From Bacteroidales bacterium UBA1064 (GTDB lineage: Bacteria > Bacteroidota > Bacteroidia > Bacteroidales > Tenuifilaceae), in the NCBI GenBank assembly GCA_002316235.1, contig DCDD01000142.1, positions 1-16,146 of the forward strand: a stretch of DNA of 16,146 nucleotides, given 5' to 3'. The notes under the pieces were generated by a model. It did not search any database and had not been told where the DNA came from. It saw only the letters and a program-made list of their open reading frames with translations. Shown piece after piece: positions 1-7,139 of the stretch. Position 1 is the stretch's first letter, and the number at the start of each line of letters is the position of its first letter. The translations under genes were made by a program, and so were the position numbers.

Positions 1-549
1 CTTGAGTTTGTTTACGACTTCTACAAGTCCATGAAAGCTCATGAAATCACCCTGGTTTACGAGGGTGAAATTACCCACCAAATAACCAAAGCCTTTACCT
101 CCCTCACAGAATCGAATATGGCCAAGGAGGAAGAAGCCAACTCGGTGCAGAAAAAGGTATTCCATGTGATGGTGGAGTGCCTTCAAAATATCAGCAAGCA
201 TGCCGACAGCTTTGGTTCGGATGACTTCCTTTTTGCAGGTCGCGGCATTTTTATGGTCAGCAAGGGCGATGCCGAGTACCATGTTACCACAGGGAACATT
301 ATTGAGAACAGCAAAATTGAGGAGTTGTCCCAAATCCTCGACAACATCAACAATCTGGACAAGGAAGGACTTAAGGAACTTTACAAAACCCAAATGAGGG
401 AAGGAAGGCTCTCCGAAAAAGGTGGAGCAGGGCTAGGATTTATTGACATTGCCCGTAAAACAGGCCGGAAGCTCGACTACCATTTCCTGCCCATAGATGA
501 GGACACCCATTTTTTCGTTTTAACATCAACCATTTCGAGAACTGAGTAA
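1..549 (+). CDS. SiaB-like atypical GHKL protein kinase (5' end outside window)
   Basis: The reading frame is open from base 1, and the codons before the first in-window ATG (base 31) encode LEFVYDFYKS, which looks like family sequence. The true start therefore lies upstream and 182 codons are visible. The protein resembles the SiaB family (DUF6272), a GHKL-fold kinase that phosphorylates its SiaC partner on threonine. Visible motifs are an N-box-like helix (ECLQNISKHAD, with Glu59, Asn63 and His67 counted from the first codon) and a glycine-rich lid (GGAGLGF, codons 141-147). There is no membrane segment or sensor domain, so it is probably cytoplasmic. The SiaC-like gene follows 11 bases later, as expected of a kinase/substrate pair. 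The cognate PP2C phosphatase (SiaA-like) may lie upstream, out of view. Kinase activity is inferred from the family, not shown here. Confidence 0.8.
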   Translation, partial: LEFVYDFYKSMKAHEITLVYEGEITHQITKAFTSLTESNMAKEEEANSVQKKVFHVMVECLQNISKHADSFGSDDFLFAGRGIFMVSKGDAEYHVTTGNIIENSKIEELSQILDNINNLDKEGLKELYKTQMREGRLSEKGGAGLGFIDIARKTGRKLDYHFLPIDEDTHFFVLTSTISRTE

Positions 550-560
550 ATACTAAACCT

Positions 561-944
561 ATGGAAACAATCAAAATAATGGGTACTGACGACACCCCAA
601 CCGTTATACTGGATGCCGAAAACGAAATTTTTGAAATTTCCGGTCGCTCACTTCCCGAAGATGTTACCGCCTTCTACGACCCTGTCCTATCTTGGCTCGA
701 TGGCTATGCTTCGTCCCCCAACCCAAAAACCATATTCACCTTTAAGCTGGTTTACTTCAACACCGCCAGCTCCAAGCTTCTTCTTGACGTGCTGATGAAA
801 CTTGAGCAGATGCACGAAGCTGGCCATGACGTGCTGGTTAGATGGTACTTCCCGGAGGATGATGAGGACATGCAGGAAGCAGGCGAAGAATATGCCGATA
901 TTGTTGATGTTCCTTTCGAACAGGTTAGCTACACACTGTCATAG
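561..944 (+). CDS. SiaC-like regulatory phosphoprotein (DUF1987)
   Basis: This is a small soluble protein of 127 residues, the usual length for the DUF1987/SiaC family, which has an anti-sigma-antagonist-like fold. In Pseudomonas aeruginosa SiaC is phosphorylated by SiaB on Thr68, dephosphorylated by SiaA, and in the unphosphorylated form activates the diguanylate cyclase SiaD. Here the conserved YFNTASSK motif places a threonine at exactly residue 68. The acidic C-terminal part (about residues 90-115) has no recognisable catalytic site. It follows the SiaB-like gene by 11 bases, so the two are surely cotranscribed. No GGDEF protein is visible, so its output target here is unknown; the ABC transporter directly downstream is the obvious candidate by position only. 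Confidence 0.85.
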   Translation: METIKIMGTDDTPTVILDAENEIFEISGRSLPEDVTAFYDPVLSWLDGYASSPNPKTIFTFKLVYFNTASSKLLLDVLMKLEQMHEAGHDVLVRWYFPEDDEDMQEAGEEYADIVDVPFEQVSYTLS

Positions 945-1034
945 CATACTTCTTGCATATTTATGCCAATGCCGATTCCGTTTAAGCCTGCATATCTTTT
1001 GGGGGCTGTTTGCAATTTACCGATGATCTAAAAG

Positions 1035-4000
1035 ATGAGCGAGGAGATACTTAGGGCCTTAATGCAGCTCTTTGCAATAATTGCAAAGCAGGACGAGGGT
1101 GTTGAGATGAAGGAACGTGACTACGTTGAAACGTTCCTCACCCAGCAGCTTAACGACGAAGCGGTAGCAGAATATCTTAGGCTTTTCGACGAGCACGCAG
1201 GCCTTTTAGACAAGGAGATAGGGTCCGACGACGAGGAAAGGTCAAAACCTAAACTCACATCGGTAAAGGATTCCGTTCGCATCCTCGGCATCTGCAAGAA
1301 AATTAACAAAACTCTTACCCAAAAACAAAAAATAGTTGTTCTGGTTCGCCTCTACGAGCTTATCAATGCCGACCGTAAGTTTACCGAACAACGCATGGCC
1401 ATTATTAACACCGTTGCTGAAGTTTTCAAACTTTCGCACGAAGAGATTAACGACATAGAAAACTTTGTAGTAAGGAATAATCCCGAGGAGTTAGACCGAC
1501 CCAGCATACTAACCATTCACGACAGACCTTTTAAGGGCGAACAGTGCAAGCATATCCCCACCGAAGCTCTCGACGGATTTATTTATATCCTTCAAATCAA
1601 AAGCGAGGACCTTTACTTTTTACGCTATACCGGGAATGAGGATATTTACCTGAACGGGCTACCCATCAGCAACCGTCGTATCTACCTGTTTGCAAGCGGT
1701 AGCTCCCTGAAGCTGCCCAAGGGCAAGCCCGTGTACTACACCGACGTGGTGGCCCACTTCCTTTCTGACTCCACTACTATCAGAATATCCTACAGGGTGG
1801 ACAATGCAAGCTACACCTTCAAGAACGGAACCGTTGGCCTGCACAACATCAGCTTCAGCGAGGGTCATGGTAAGCTGATAGGAATTATGGGCGCCAGTGG
1901 TGCCGGGAAAACCACTCTGCTTAACGTGCTGGCAGGCATCGAAAAGCCTACTTCAGGCCATGTTTACATCAACGGCTACGACCTACACGCCAGTAGCAAT
2001 ATGCTCGAAGGTGTTATTGGCGTTATCCCGCAGGACGACCTGCTAATTGAGGAGCTTACAGTTTTTGAAAATCTATACTACAACGCAAAACTTTGCTTTA
2101 AGGATAAGACCGAACCTGAGCTTATCGCCATGGTTGATAAAACCCTATCGAACCTAGGCTTGCTCGAGCAAAAGAATTTAAAGGTTGGCACCCCCCTGAA
2201 CAAGATGATTTCGGGAGGGCAGCGAAAGCGGCTTAACATTGCCCTGGAGCTAATCCGCGAACCCTCAATCATGTTTGTGGATGAACCCACCTCGGGGCTT
2301 TCATCGCGCGACTCGGAAAATGTTATGGACCTGCTGAGGGAACTTACCCTTAGAGGAAAACTTATTTTCGTGGTCATCCACCAACCCTCTTCGGACATTT
2401 ACAAAATGTTCGACAACATGATCATCCTCGATACCGGGGGCTACATGATCTACTACGGCAATCCGGTTGAAGCTGTGATGTATTTCAAACGCCTCGACAT
2501 GCAAATAAACAGCGAGGTTGGAGAATGCCCGGTTTGCGGTAATGTTAACCCCGAGCTGCTATTCAACATTATAGAGGCAAGAGTGGTTGATGAGTTTGGC
2601 CGCTACACCCCCATACGAAAGGTTTCACCCCAGAAATGGGAGGAACATTTCGCCAGCAACATCAAGCCTCCGGTTATTCCCGACGAAAAGGTCGAACCAC
2701 CACGCACCCTCAACATCCCCTCGCGCTTTAAGCAGTTCACCATCTACACCATGCGCGACCTGCGTTCAAAAATTAGCAATAGCCAGTACATCATCCTTAA
2801 CCTGCTTGAGACCCCAATTCTTGCCTTCATCCTGGCCTACGTGGTGCGCTACATTGCCGATCCCAACTCTAAGATTTACATCTTCAGGGAAAATGAGAAT
2901 ATTCCCATCTACATCTTCATGGCTCTTATTGTAGCGTTGTTCATTGGACTTACCGTTAGCGCCGAAGAAATTTTCCGCGACCGAAAAATACTCAAGCGAG
3001 AGGCATTCCTCAACCTTAGCCGGTCGAGCTACCTGCTCTCCAAGGTCGCCATTTTATTCCTGCTATCAGCCATTCAATCCGCTACCTTTATCCTAATCGC
3101 CAACAGCATTCTCGAAATCAGGGACATGTACTTCGATTACTGGCTGGTGCTATTCACCACGGCTGCAGCAGCTAACCTGCTAGGGTTGAACATTTCGGCC
3201 ACCTTCAACTCTGCTGTAACTATTTACATAGTAATACCCCTGGTGATGATCCCCATGATGGTGCTTTCAGGCGCCATGTTCAGCTTTGATAAGCTCAACC
3301 GGTCTATTGGCAGCTTCAACAGGGTTCCCGTCATCGCCGAGCTTATGATTACCAAATGGGGATACGAAGCCCTTATTGTTCACCAGTTCAAGGACAACGA
3401 GTTTGAAAAGAACTTCTACGAAATAGAAAAAAACCTTAGCAATGCAAACTTCAAGGTAACCTACTACATACCTGAGCTAGAGAAAAGAGCAACCGATGCC
3501 TTGGACCTGCTTCAGCAGGAAAAAAGCAAAGCCAACCAGGAGGCCCTAAAGGACAAGCTGGCCGTTATTCGTAAAGCCGTGATAACCGAAACAACCGTTA
3601 CGGCTCCTTCGGTACCCTTTGCCTACACCCAAAAGCTTACACCCGAGCAATTTGACGAGGAAACCGCATACGCCCTAATCGACTACCTTGATGCGCTCCA
3701 CAGGCTTTACAGCGACATCTACCAAACCCAAAATCAGAAACGCGACAGGATAATCAACTACCTTGTAAATACCAACGAAAAGCTATACCAGGCAAAGCGC
3801 ATGGCCTACCACAACGAGAGCATCTCGGATTTAGCCACAAAGGTTTTCGAGAAAAATAAGATTCTCCAGTACGGCGATGAGCTGGTGCAGCAGTATGATC
3901 CGGTTTTTCGAGATCCCCTCCCCAGACATATTCTTGACATCCGATCTCACTTCCTTGCCCCACGAAAACACTTTCTTGGTATGTATTTTGATACCTTTTG

Positions 4001-4133
4001 GTTCAACATAATAGTAAACTGGATAATGTCAATAATCCTGTACATTACCCTCTACTACGAATCGCTTAAAAAGCTGATTGAATTATTTTCAAAAATTAAG
4101 GTGCGAGGCTTTTTTAAAGCAAAAATTTCATAA
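1035..4133 (+). CDS. TerB-like / FHA-like / ABCG-type ABC transporter fusion protein
   Basis: This 1032-residue protein joins nucleotide-binding and membrane domains in ABCG order. Residues 1-150 are helical and TerB-like. Residues about 157-235 look like an FHA-type beta sandwich, with LNGLPI and a downstream Gly-Ser, but the usual GR, Ser and His phosphothreonine-binding residues are not apparent. The ATPase has Walker A GASGAGKT (286-293), Q-loop Gln333, signature SGGQ (393-396), Walker B with Asp416-Glu417 and switch His449. The D-loop reads SGLSS, lacking the common Asp. A CPVC pair (Cys498, Cys501) follows. Five hydrophobic segments lie at about 585-607, 623-643, 666-692, 702-724 and 728-750. 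A helical loop of about 235 residues, predicted periplasmic, comes next, then a sixth segment at 988-1010. The substrate is unknown, and export or a mechanical role are both possible. The gene starts 90 bases after the SiaC-like gene; an in-frame TAA just upstream fixes the start at this ATG. Confidence 0.88.
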   Translation: MSEEILRALMQLFAIIAKQDEGVEMKERDYVETFLTQQLNDEAVAEYLRLFDEHAGLLDKEIGSDDEERSKPKLTSVKDSVRILGICKKINKTLTQKQKIVVLVRLYELINADRKFTEQRMAIINTVAEVFKLSHEEINDIENFVVRNNPEELDRPSILTIHDRPFKGEQCKHIPTEALDGFIYILQIKSEDLYFLRYTGNEDIYLNGLPISNRRIYLFASGSSLKLPKGKPVYYTDVVAHFLSDSTTIRISYRVDNASYTFKNGTVGLHNISFSEGHGKLIGIMGASGAGKTTLLNVLAGIEKPTSGHVYINGYDLHASSNMLEGVIGVIPQDDLLIEELTVFENLYYNAKLCFKDKTEPELIAMVDKTLSNLGLLEQKNLKVGTPLNKMISGGQRKRLNIALELIREPSIMFVDEPTSGLSSRDSENVMDLLRELTLRGKLIFVVIHQPSSDIYKMFDNMIILDTGGYMIYYGNPVEAVMYFKRLDMQINSEVGECPVCGNVNPELLFNIIEARVVDEFGRYTPIRKVSPQKWEEHFASNIKPPVIPDEKVEPPRTLNIPSRFKQFTIYTMRDLRSKISNSQYIILNLLETPILAFILAYVVRYIADPNSKIYIFRENENIPIYIFMALIVALFIGLTVSAEEIFRDRKILKREAFLNLSRSSYLLSKVAILFLLSAIQSATFILIANSILEIRDMYFDYWLVLFTTAAAANLLGLNISATFNSAVTIYIVIPLVMIPMMVLSGAMFSFDKLNRSIGSFNRVPVIAELMITKWGYEALIVHQFKDNEFEKNFYEIEKNLSNANFKVTYYIPELEKRATDALDLLQQEKSKANQEALKDKLAVIRKAVITETTVTAPSVPFAYTQKLTPEQFDEETAYALIDYLDALHRLYSDIYQTQNQKRDRIINYLVNTNEKLYQAKRMAYHNESISDLATKVFEKNKILQYGDELVQQYDPVFRDPLPRHILDIRSHFLAPRKHFLGMYFDTFWFNIIVNWIMSIILYITLYYESLKKLIELFSKIKVRGFFKAKIS

Positions 4134-4179
4134 CTTTACTTTGAAATTTACGACATTTCCCCTTAAACAGGAACGCAAC

Positions 4180-5103
4180 ATGAAAAGCAGGTTTCCAATT
4201 GTAATAGTTGCCATTTGTTCCCTTAGCATTGCCCTATCCTCTTGCAAATCGTGCAACAAAGATAAAGACAACCTGGGAGAGGAGCTGGTAATCCCGGATT
4301 CGCTAAAATGGGATACACCTTTACCCATGGGCAAGCCTATAGTTGACGAGCTGATGCAGAACATATCGTCGCCGGTTGAAACAGCTGCCTTGATTAAAGG
4401 TCTGAAAATTCCTTTCAACAAGGACTATATGGCCAGCACAAAGCAGGAGGAGTCGTTTAATACGAGTTTCGACAAAGCTTTAGCCCTGGGCATTTATGGT
4501 TGCGATCTCGGTTATCTCAACATGTACGAGAAAACATCGTTTGTGGTTGACTACATCTCGGTGATCAAACGCTTTGCCGACGACATACAGGTGGGTCAAT
4601 TCTTCGATTTTGAAACACTTAAAAGACTGGCAACCAATAAAGAAAACCTGGACTCCCTCATCCTGATCTCCCAGCAAAGTTTTAACCGGATTGATAGCTA
4701 CCTTCGCGAAACCAACCGTTCAACGCTAAGTGCGGTTATTGTTGCGGGGGTATGGGTCGAAGGCGCCTACCTTACTTCCCGTGTTGCGCAAACCAGTAAC
4801 CATCCCCGCATACGCGAAACCATTGGCGAGCAAAAAACCGTTTTGGGGTTTCTTCTGGCACTGCTTAAGGCATACAGCAACGACCCCAACATGGCAAAAC
4901 TCATTGCTCAACTCGAACCACTTAAGAACCAGTTTGATAACGTTAAAATTACCTATGAGCTGGGAGAACCCGAGATGATTGAAGTTAACGGGGAGCTTAC
5001 CTTTATTCAGAAGGACAAGCAGCTGGTTGATATGGATGATGTAACTTATAAGGAGATTATTTCAGGTATTCAAACCCTTAGAAATTCGCTCATTAAATTG
5101 TAG
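4180..5103 (+). CDS. Helical lipoprotein of unknown function
   Basis: This protein has 307 residues. The ATG at 4180 is preferred over the in-frame ATG at 4078 because the latter lies inside the ABC transporter gene, while 4180 gives a clean lipoprotein signal: Lys and Arg, a hydrophobic core, and the lipobox LSSC with Cys22. The mature part has no membrane segment and seems mostly alpha-helical. It has a notable GCDLGYLNMYE stretch near residue 110 and a final half rich in amphipathic helices. I do not recognise the family. It lies 46 bases after the ABC transporter and 14 bases before a second exported protein, so all three are probably one transcription unit. It may act in the periplasm or at a membrane surface with the transporter's large loop, but that rests only on gene order. 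Confidence 0.8.
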   Translation: MKSRFPIVIVAICSLSIALSSCKSCNKDKDNLGEELVIPDSLKWDTPLPMGKPIVDELMQNISSPVETAALIKGLKIPFNKDYMASTKQEESFNTSFDKALALGIYGCDLGYLNMYEKTSFVVDYISVIKRFADDIQVGQFFDFETLKRLATNKENLDSLILISQQSFNRIDSYLRETNRSTLSAVIVAGVWVEGAYLTSRVAQTSNHPRIRETIGEQKTVLGFLLALLKAYSNDPNMAKLIAQLEPLKNQFDNVKITYELGEPEMIEVNGELTFIQKDKQLVDMDDVTYKEIISGIQTLRNSLIKL

Positions 5104-5117
5104 GAAATTTTTTGGCC

Positions 5118-5558
5118 ATGAAAAGGATATTACTAGCGGTTGCAATTATTTGGGTGGGTCTAGCATTTACAGCAAGAAACGCTAATGCTCAATCCGAAGA
5201 GGAGTTGGTTCAAATATGCGGAATGATTGCAGGAGAAGCACAATACCTTAAAGACTTCAGGGTTAAGCTGGATGCAGGCGATCCGCCACCTGTTCAGCGA
5301 ATTCCCATTCTTTTAAAGAAAGATGTGAAATACCGTTTCACAGTTTGCAACTCAAAGGACTATGAGGGAAAAGTTGTGCTACAGCTTTTTGACAACAATC
5401 GTATGCTTGCAACCACCTACGTAATAGGCACCGGAAAGGATTATCCATCCATTGATTGGGTGTGCACAAAAACCGGAGCCTACCACCTTTTCTTTAGCTT
5501 CAGGGACGGTAAGGCCGGACTGGCAGTAGGCCTGCTCTCACTTGTCGAGATGATGTAA
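5118..5558 (+). CDS. Small secreted protein of unknown function
   Basis: This protein has 146 residues. The ATG at 5118 is preferred to the TTG two codons upstream because it gives a normal signal peptide: MKR, a hydrophobic core, then a probable signal peptidase I site after ANA (residues 22-24). The mature part, about 120 residues, looks beta-rich. It contains three cysteines (in IC, TVCN and WVCT contexts), and the stretches LLKKDVKYRFTVCN and GAYHLFFSF recall a small beta-sandwich domain. No catalytic motif is recognised. It is the last gene of the + strand run, 14 bases after the lipoprotein gene, and ends 25 bases before a long hairpin. A periplasmic accessory role next to the transporter and lipoprotein is an inference from position. 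Confidence 0.75.
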   Translation: MKRILLAVAIIWVGLAFTARNANAQSEEELVQICGMIAGEAQYLKDFRVKLDAGDPPPVQRIPILLKKDVKYRFTVCNSKDYEGKVVLQLFDNNRMLATTYVIGTGKDYPSIDWVCTKTGAYHLFFSFRDGKAGLAVGLLSLVEMM

Positions 5559-5583
5559 ATCTATAAAAGACCGTACACCCATA

Positions 5584-5621
5584 GCTAAAAAAGAACTATT
5601 TATTAAAGTTCCTTTTTTAGC
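5584..5621. terminator. Bidirectional hairpin terminator
   Basis: A hairpin sits between two convergent genes. The left arm GCTAAAAAAGAACT (5584-5597) pairs with the right arm AGTTCCTTTTTTAGC (5607-5621), with a single bulged C and a loop of about nine bases. The A-run in one arm and the T-run in the other give a U-tract in either direction, so it can end both the + strand run and the - strand kinase gene. Confidence 0.75.
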
Positions 5622-5653
5622 GCGTTTGAGCATATCCATTTTTGTTTAGCTAA

Positions 5654-6634
5654 TTACGTCTCCGCTTCTGCAACCATTCTTCTTATGGTAGTCCAACGTT
5701 CCCCGTCCATTTTGGGGCCAAGCACCTCTATGACATGCCCCGACAGAATAGCGCCAATTTGCCCGCATTTATCAAGCGGTAATCCTTTCATCAGCCCGTA
5801 AAGAAAACCGGATGCATATAAATCGCCCGCACCGGTTGTATCTATACTCGAAACATCAATAATGCCCACTTGGTAGAAGTCGGAATTTCGCTTTATGTAC
5901 GACCCTGAAGGGCCCAGCTTAACCACGGCTATGGGCACAATTTCCGCCAAGACTTCAACTGCCTCCCTGGGCTTCTTGCCTGTAAAGGCCTTGGCTTCAT
6001 CCTCATTGGCAAAAAGAATGGTTACGTACTTTTTTACTATCTCGTTGAGAAAATCACGGTTCTCCTCAACAACGTTATAGCTGGCCAAATCGAACGAAAT
6101 CTGAAGACCTTTGGCAGAAGCAATCTCCAAAGCACGTAGTAGCATTTCGTGGTTTTGAACCAGGTAGCCTTCAACATGAAAGTAGTCAAAACCTTCGAAC
6201 ATTTCGGGTTTTAAATCAACTGCGGTCAGCTCCAGGGCAGCTCCAAGGTACACCGCAAAAGTACGCTCCGAATCAGTGCTGACCAAAGCCAGCGTTCTCC
6301 CTGATTCGGCTTTGCCCTGTAGCATGATAGGATTTATCCCGACCTCCTCCATGCTTGTTTTAAATGCTCTCCCAAAAACATCGTCTCCAATTTTGCCAAT
6401 AAACGAGGTTGCCACATCCATGTTGGCAAGTCCATGAATGGTGTTTGCTGCTCCGCCGCCCGCTGAGAGCGATTGGGGCATGTCCCTGGTAAAACTAATT
6501 GCCTTTCGCATGAAACCCTCATCAACCAGCTGCATGCTGCCTTTTGGAAGCTTCAACGTCTCTAGCAATCCATCGTTTGGTAGCTGGGTCATTATATCCA
6601 CCAGCGCATTCCCTAACCCAAGTACTTTCGGCAT
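5654..6634 (-). CDS. PfkB-family carbohydrate/nucleoside kinase (adenosine kinase-like)
   Basis: This 326-residue cytoplasmic protein is the normal length for a PfkB (ribokinase-fold) kinase. The N-terminal GNALVDIM segment and the GGGAANT motif (around residues 59-65) bind the sugar moiety. The signature DTTGAGD (265-271) holds the catalytic base Asp271 and the anion hole for ATP. Bacteroidota proteins of this type are commonly labelled adenosine kinase, but PfkB members are hard to assign from sequence; a sugar kinase acting on another ribose- or fructose-like substrate remains possible. It is monocistronic: it has its own promoter (6699-6731), a tRNA terminator upstream, and it converges on the + strand run at a shared hairpin. 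The ATG at 6634 agrees with the family start. Confidence 0.88.
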   Translation of the reverse strand: MPKVLGLGNALVDIMTQLPNDGLLETLKLPKGSMQLVDEGFMRKAISFTRDMPQSLSAGGGAANTIHGLANMDVATSFIGKIGDDVFGRAFKTSMEEVGINPIMLQGKAESGRTLALVSTDSERTFAVYLGAALELTAVDLKPEMFEGFDYFHVEGYLVQNHEMLLRALEIASAKGLQISFDLASYNVVEENRDFLNEIVKKYVTILFANEDEAKAFTGKKPREAVEVLAEIVPIAVVKLGPSGSYIKRNSDFYQVGIIDVSSIDTTGAGDLYASGFLYGLMKGLPLDKCGQIGAILSGHVIEVLGPKMDGERWTTIRRMVAEAET

Positions 6635-6698
6635 ATTATACGTTATGAGAGGTATTGTCTCTTAAGCAGCATACCTGCTTTACCCTTGCAAAGCCTAC

Positions 6699-6731
6699 CA
6701 AAGATAGCTATTGGTTCGTCAAGAATACCAA
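6699..6731 (-). promoter_or_regulatory. Bacteroidota-type promoter for the PfkB kinase gene
   Basis: On the - strand TATCTTTG (6706-6699) matches the Bacteroidota -7 consensus TAnnTTTG exactly. A TTG (6731-6729) lies 22 bases upstream in the -33 position. The kinase ATG is about 65 bases downstream, leaving an ordinary leader. Confidence 0.6.
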
Positions 6732-6841
6732 CGAATAGTTAATAATTTTCAAAATCTCTTACCCTTAAAAATGCAACTCGTTGCCTTATAAATACGGTTG
6801 TTCACGCTTCAGCTGCAAGCGTTAGAAATATTGCCGGTTTT

Positions 6842-6870
6842 AAAAGAAAAAACCCCGATAAGCATCGGGG
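6842..6870 (-). terminator. Rho-independent terminator of tRNA-Asn
   Basis: On the - strand a perfect 7-bp stem CCCCGAT/ATCGGGG with a four-base loop (6870-6853) is followed by six T residues and a further T-rich stretch. It starts two bases after the tRNA CCA end and lies before the kinase promoter, so it separates the two transcription units. Confidence 0.85.
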
Positions 6871-6871
6871 C

Positions 6872-6948
6872 TGGCTCCTCATCTAGGACTTGAACCTAGG
6901 ACCCCCTGATTAACAGTCAGGTGCTCTAACCAACTGAGCTAATGAGGA
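6872..6948 (-). tRNA. tRNA-Asn (anticodon GTT)
   Basis: On the - strand a complete cloverleaf can be folded. The acceptor stem is TCCTCAT/ATGAGGA, and the D-arm contains AGCTCAGTTGG. The anticodon stem is CCTGA/TCAGG with loop CTGTTAA, so the anticodon is GTT (6914-6912). The T-arm contains GTTCAAGTC. The discriminator is G (6875), and CCA (6874-6872) is present in the DNA. Length is 74 bases, or 77 with CCA. A promoter lies directly upstream and a terminator directly downstream, so the gene is a single-tRNA unit. Confidence 0.97.
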
Positions 6949-6968
6949 ATGCTTTAATTTCAGCGGTG

Positions 6969-7002
6969 CAAATGTACTACAAAATATTAATTCGTGCCAA
7001 AA
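6969..7002 (-). promoter_or_regulatory. Bacteroidota-type promoter for tRNA-Asn
   Basis: On the - strand TTTTGG (7002-6997) is followed, 21 bases after its TTG, by TACATTTG (6976-6969), a perfect TAnnTTTG -7 box. The tRNA 5' end is about 20 bases downstream, which fits a short processed leader. Confidence 0.7.
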
Positions 7003-7139
7003 TTAAATGGAATTTTTTTCACTGCACTCATATCGAAATTGCTGAAATCATGGCAAAGTAACACGGGTTACCATGGCCTGTTGAAGGACACTTATTCCCA
7101 AATAGCTTCCGGTAAAATGGGTGATATAGAACGTAGGGA

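Noticed and set aside
993..1001. TATCTTTTG upstream of the ABC transporter gene as a promoter
   Set aside because: It has one base too many for the TAnnTTTG box and no TTG at the right distance, so an internal promoter is not supported.
2587..2934. A 115-codon open frame in another frame of the ABC transporter gene
   Set aside because: Proline- and serine-rich out-of-frame translation inside a clear domain protein.
4136..4143. TTACTTTG upstream of the lipoprotein gene as a promoter
   Set aside because: One mismatch to TAnnTTTG and no -33 TTG; cotranscription with the ABC gene is the simpler reading.
4078..4179. Earlier in-frame ATG for the lipoprotein gene
   Set aside because: It lies inside the ABC transporter gene and would bury the lipoprotein signal behind 34 residues.
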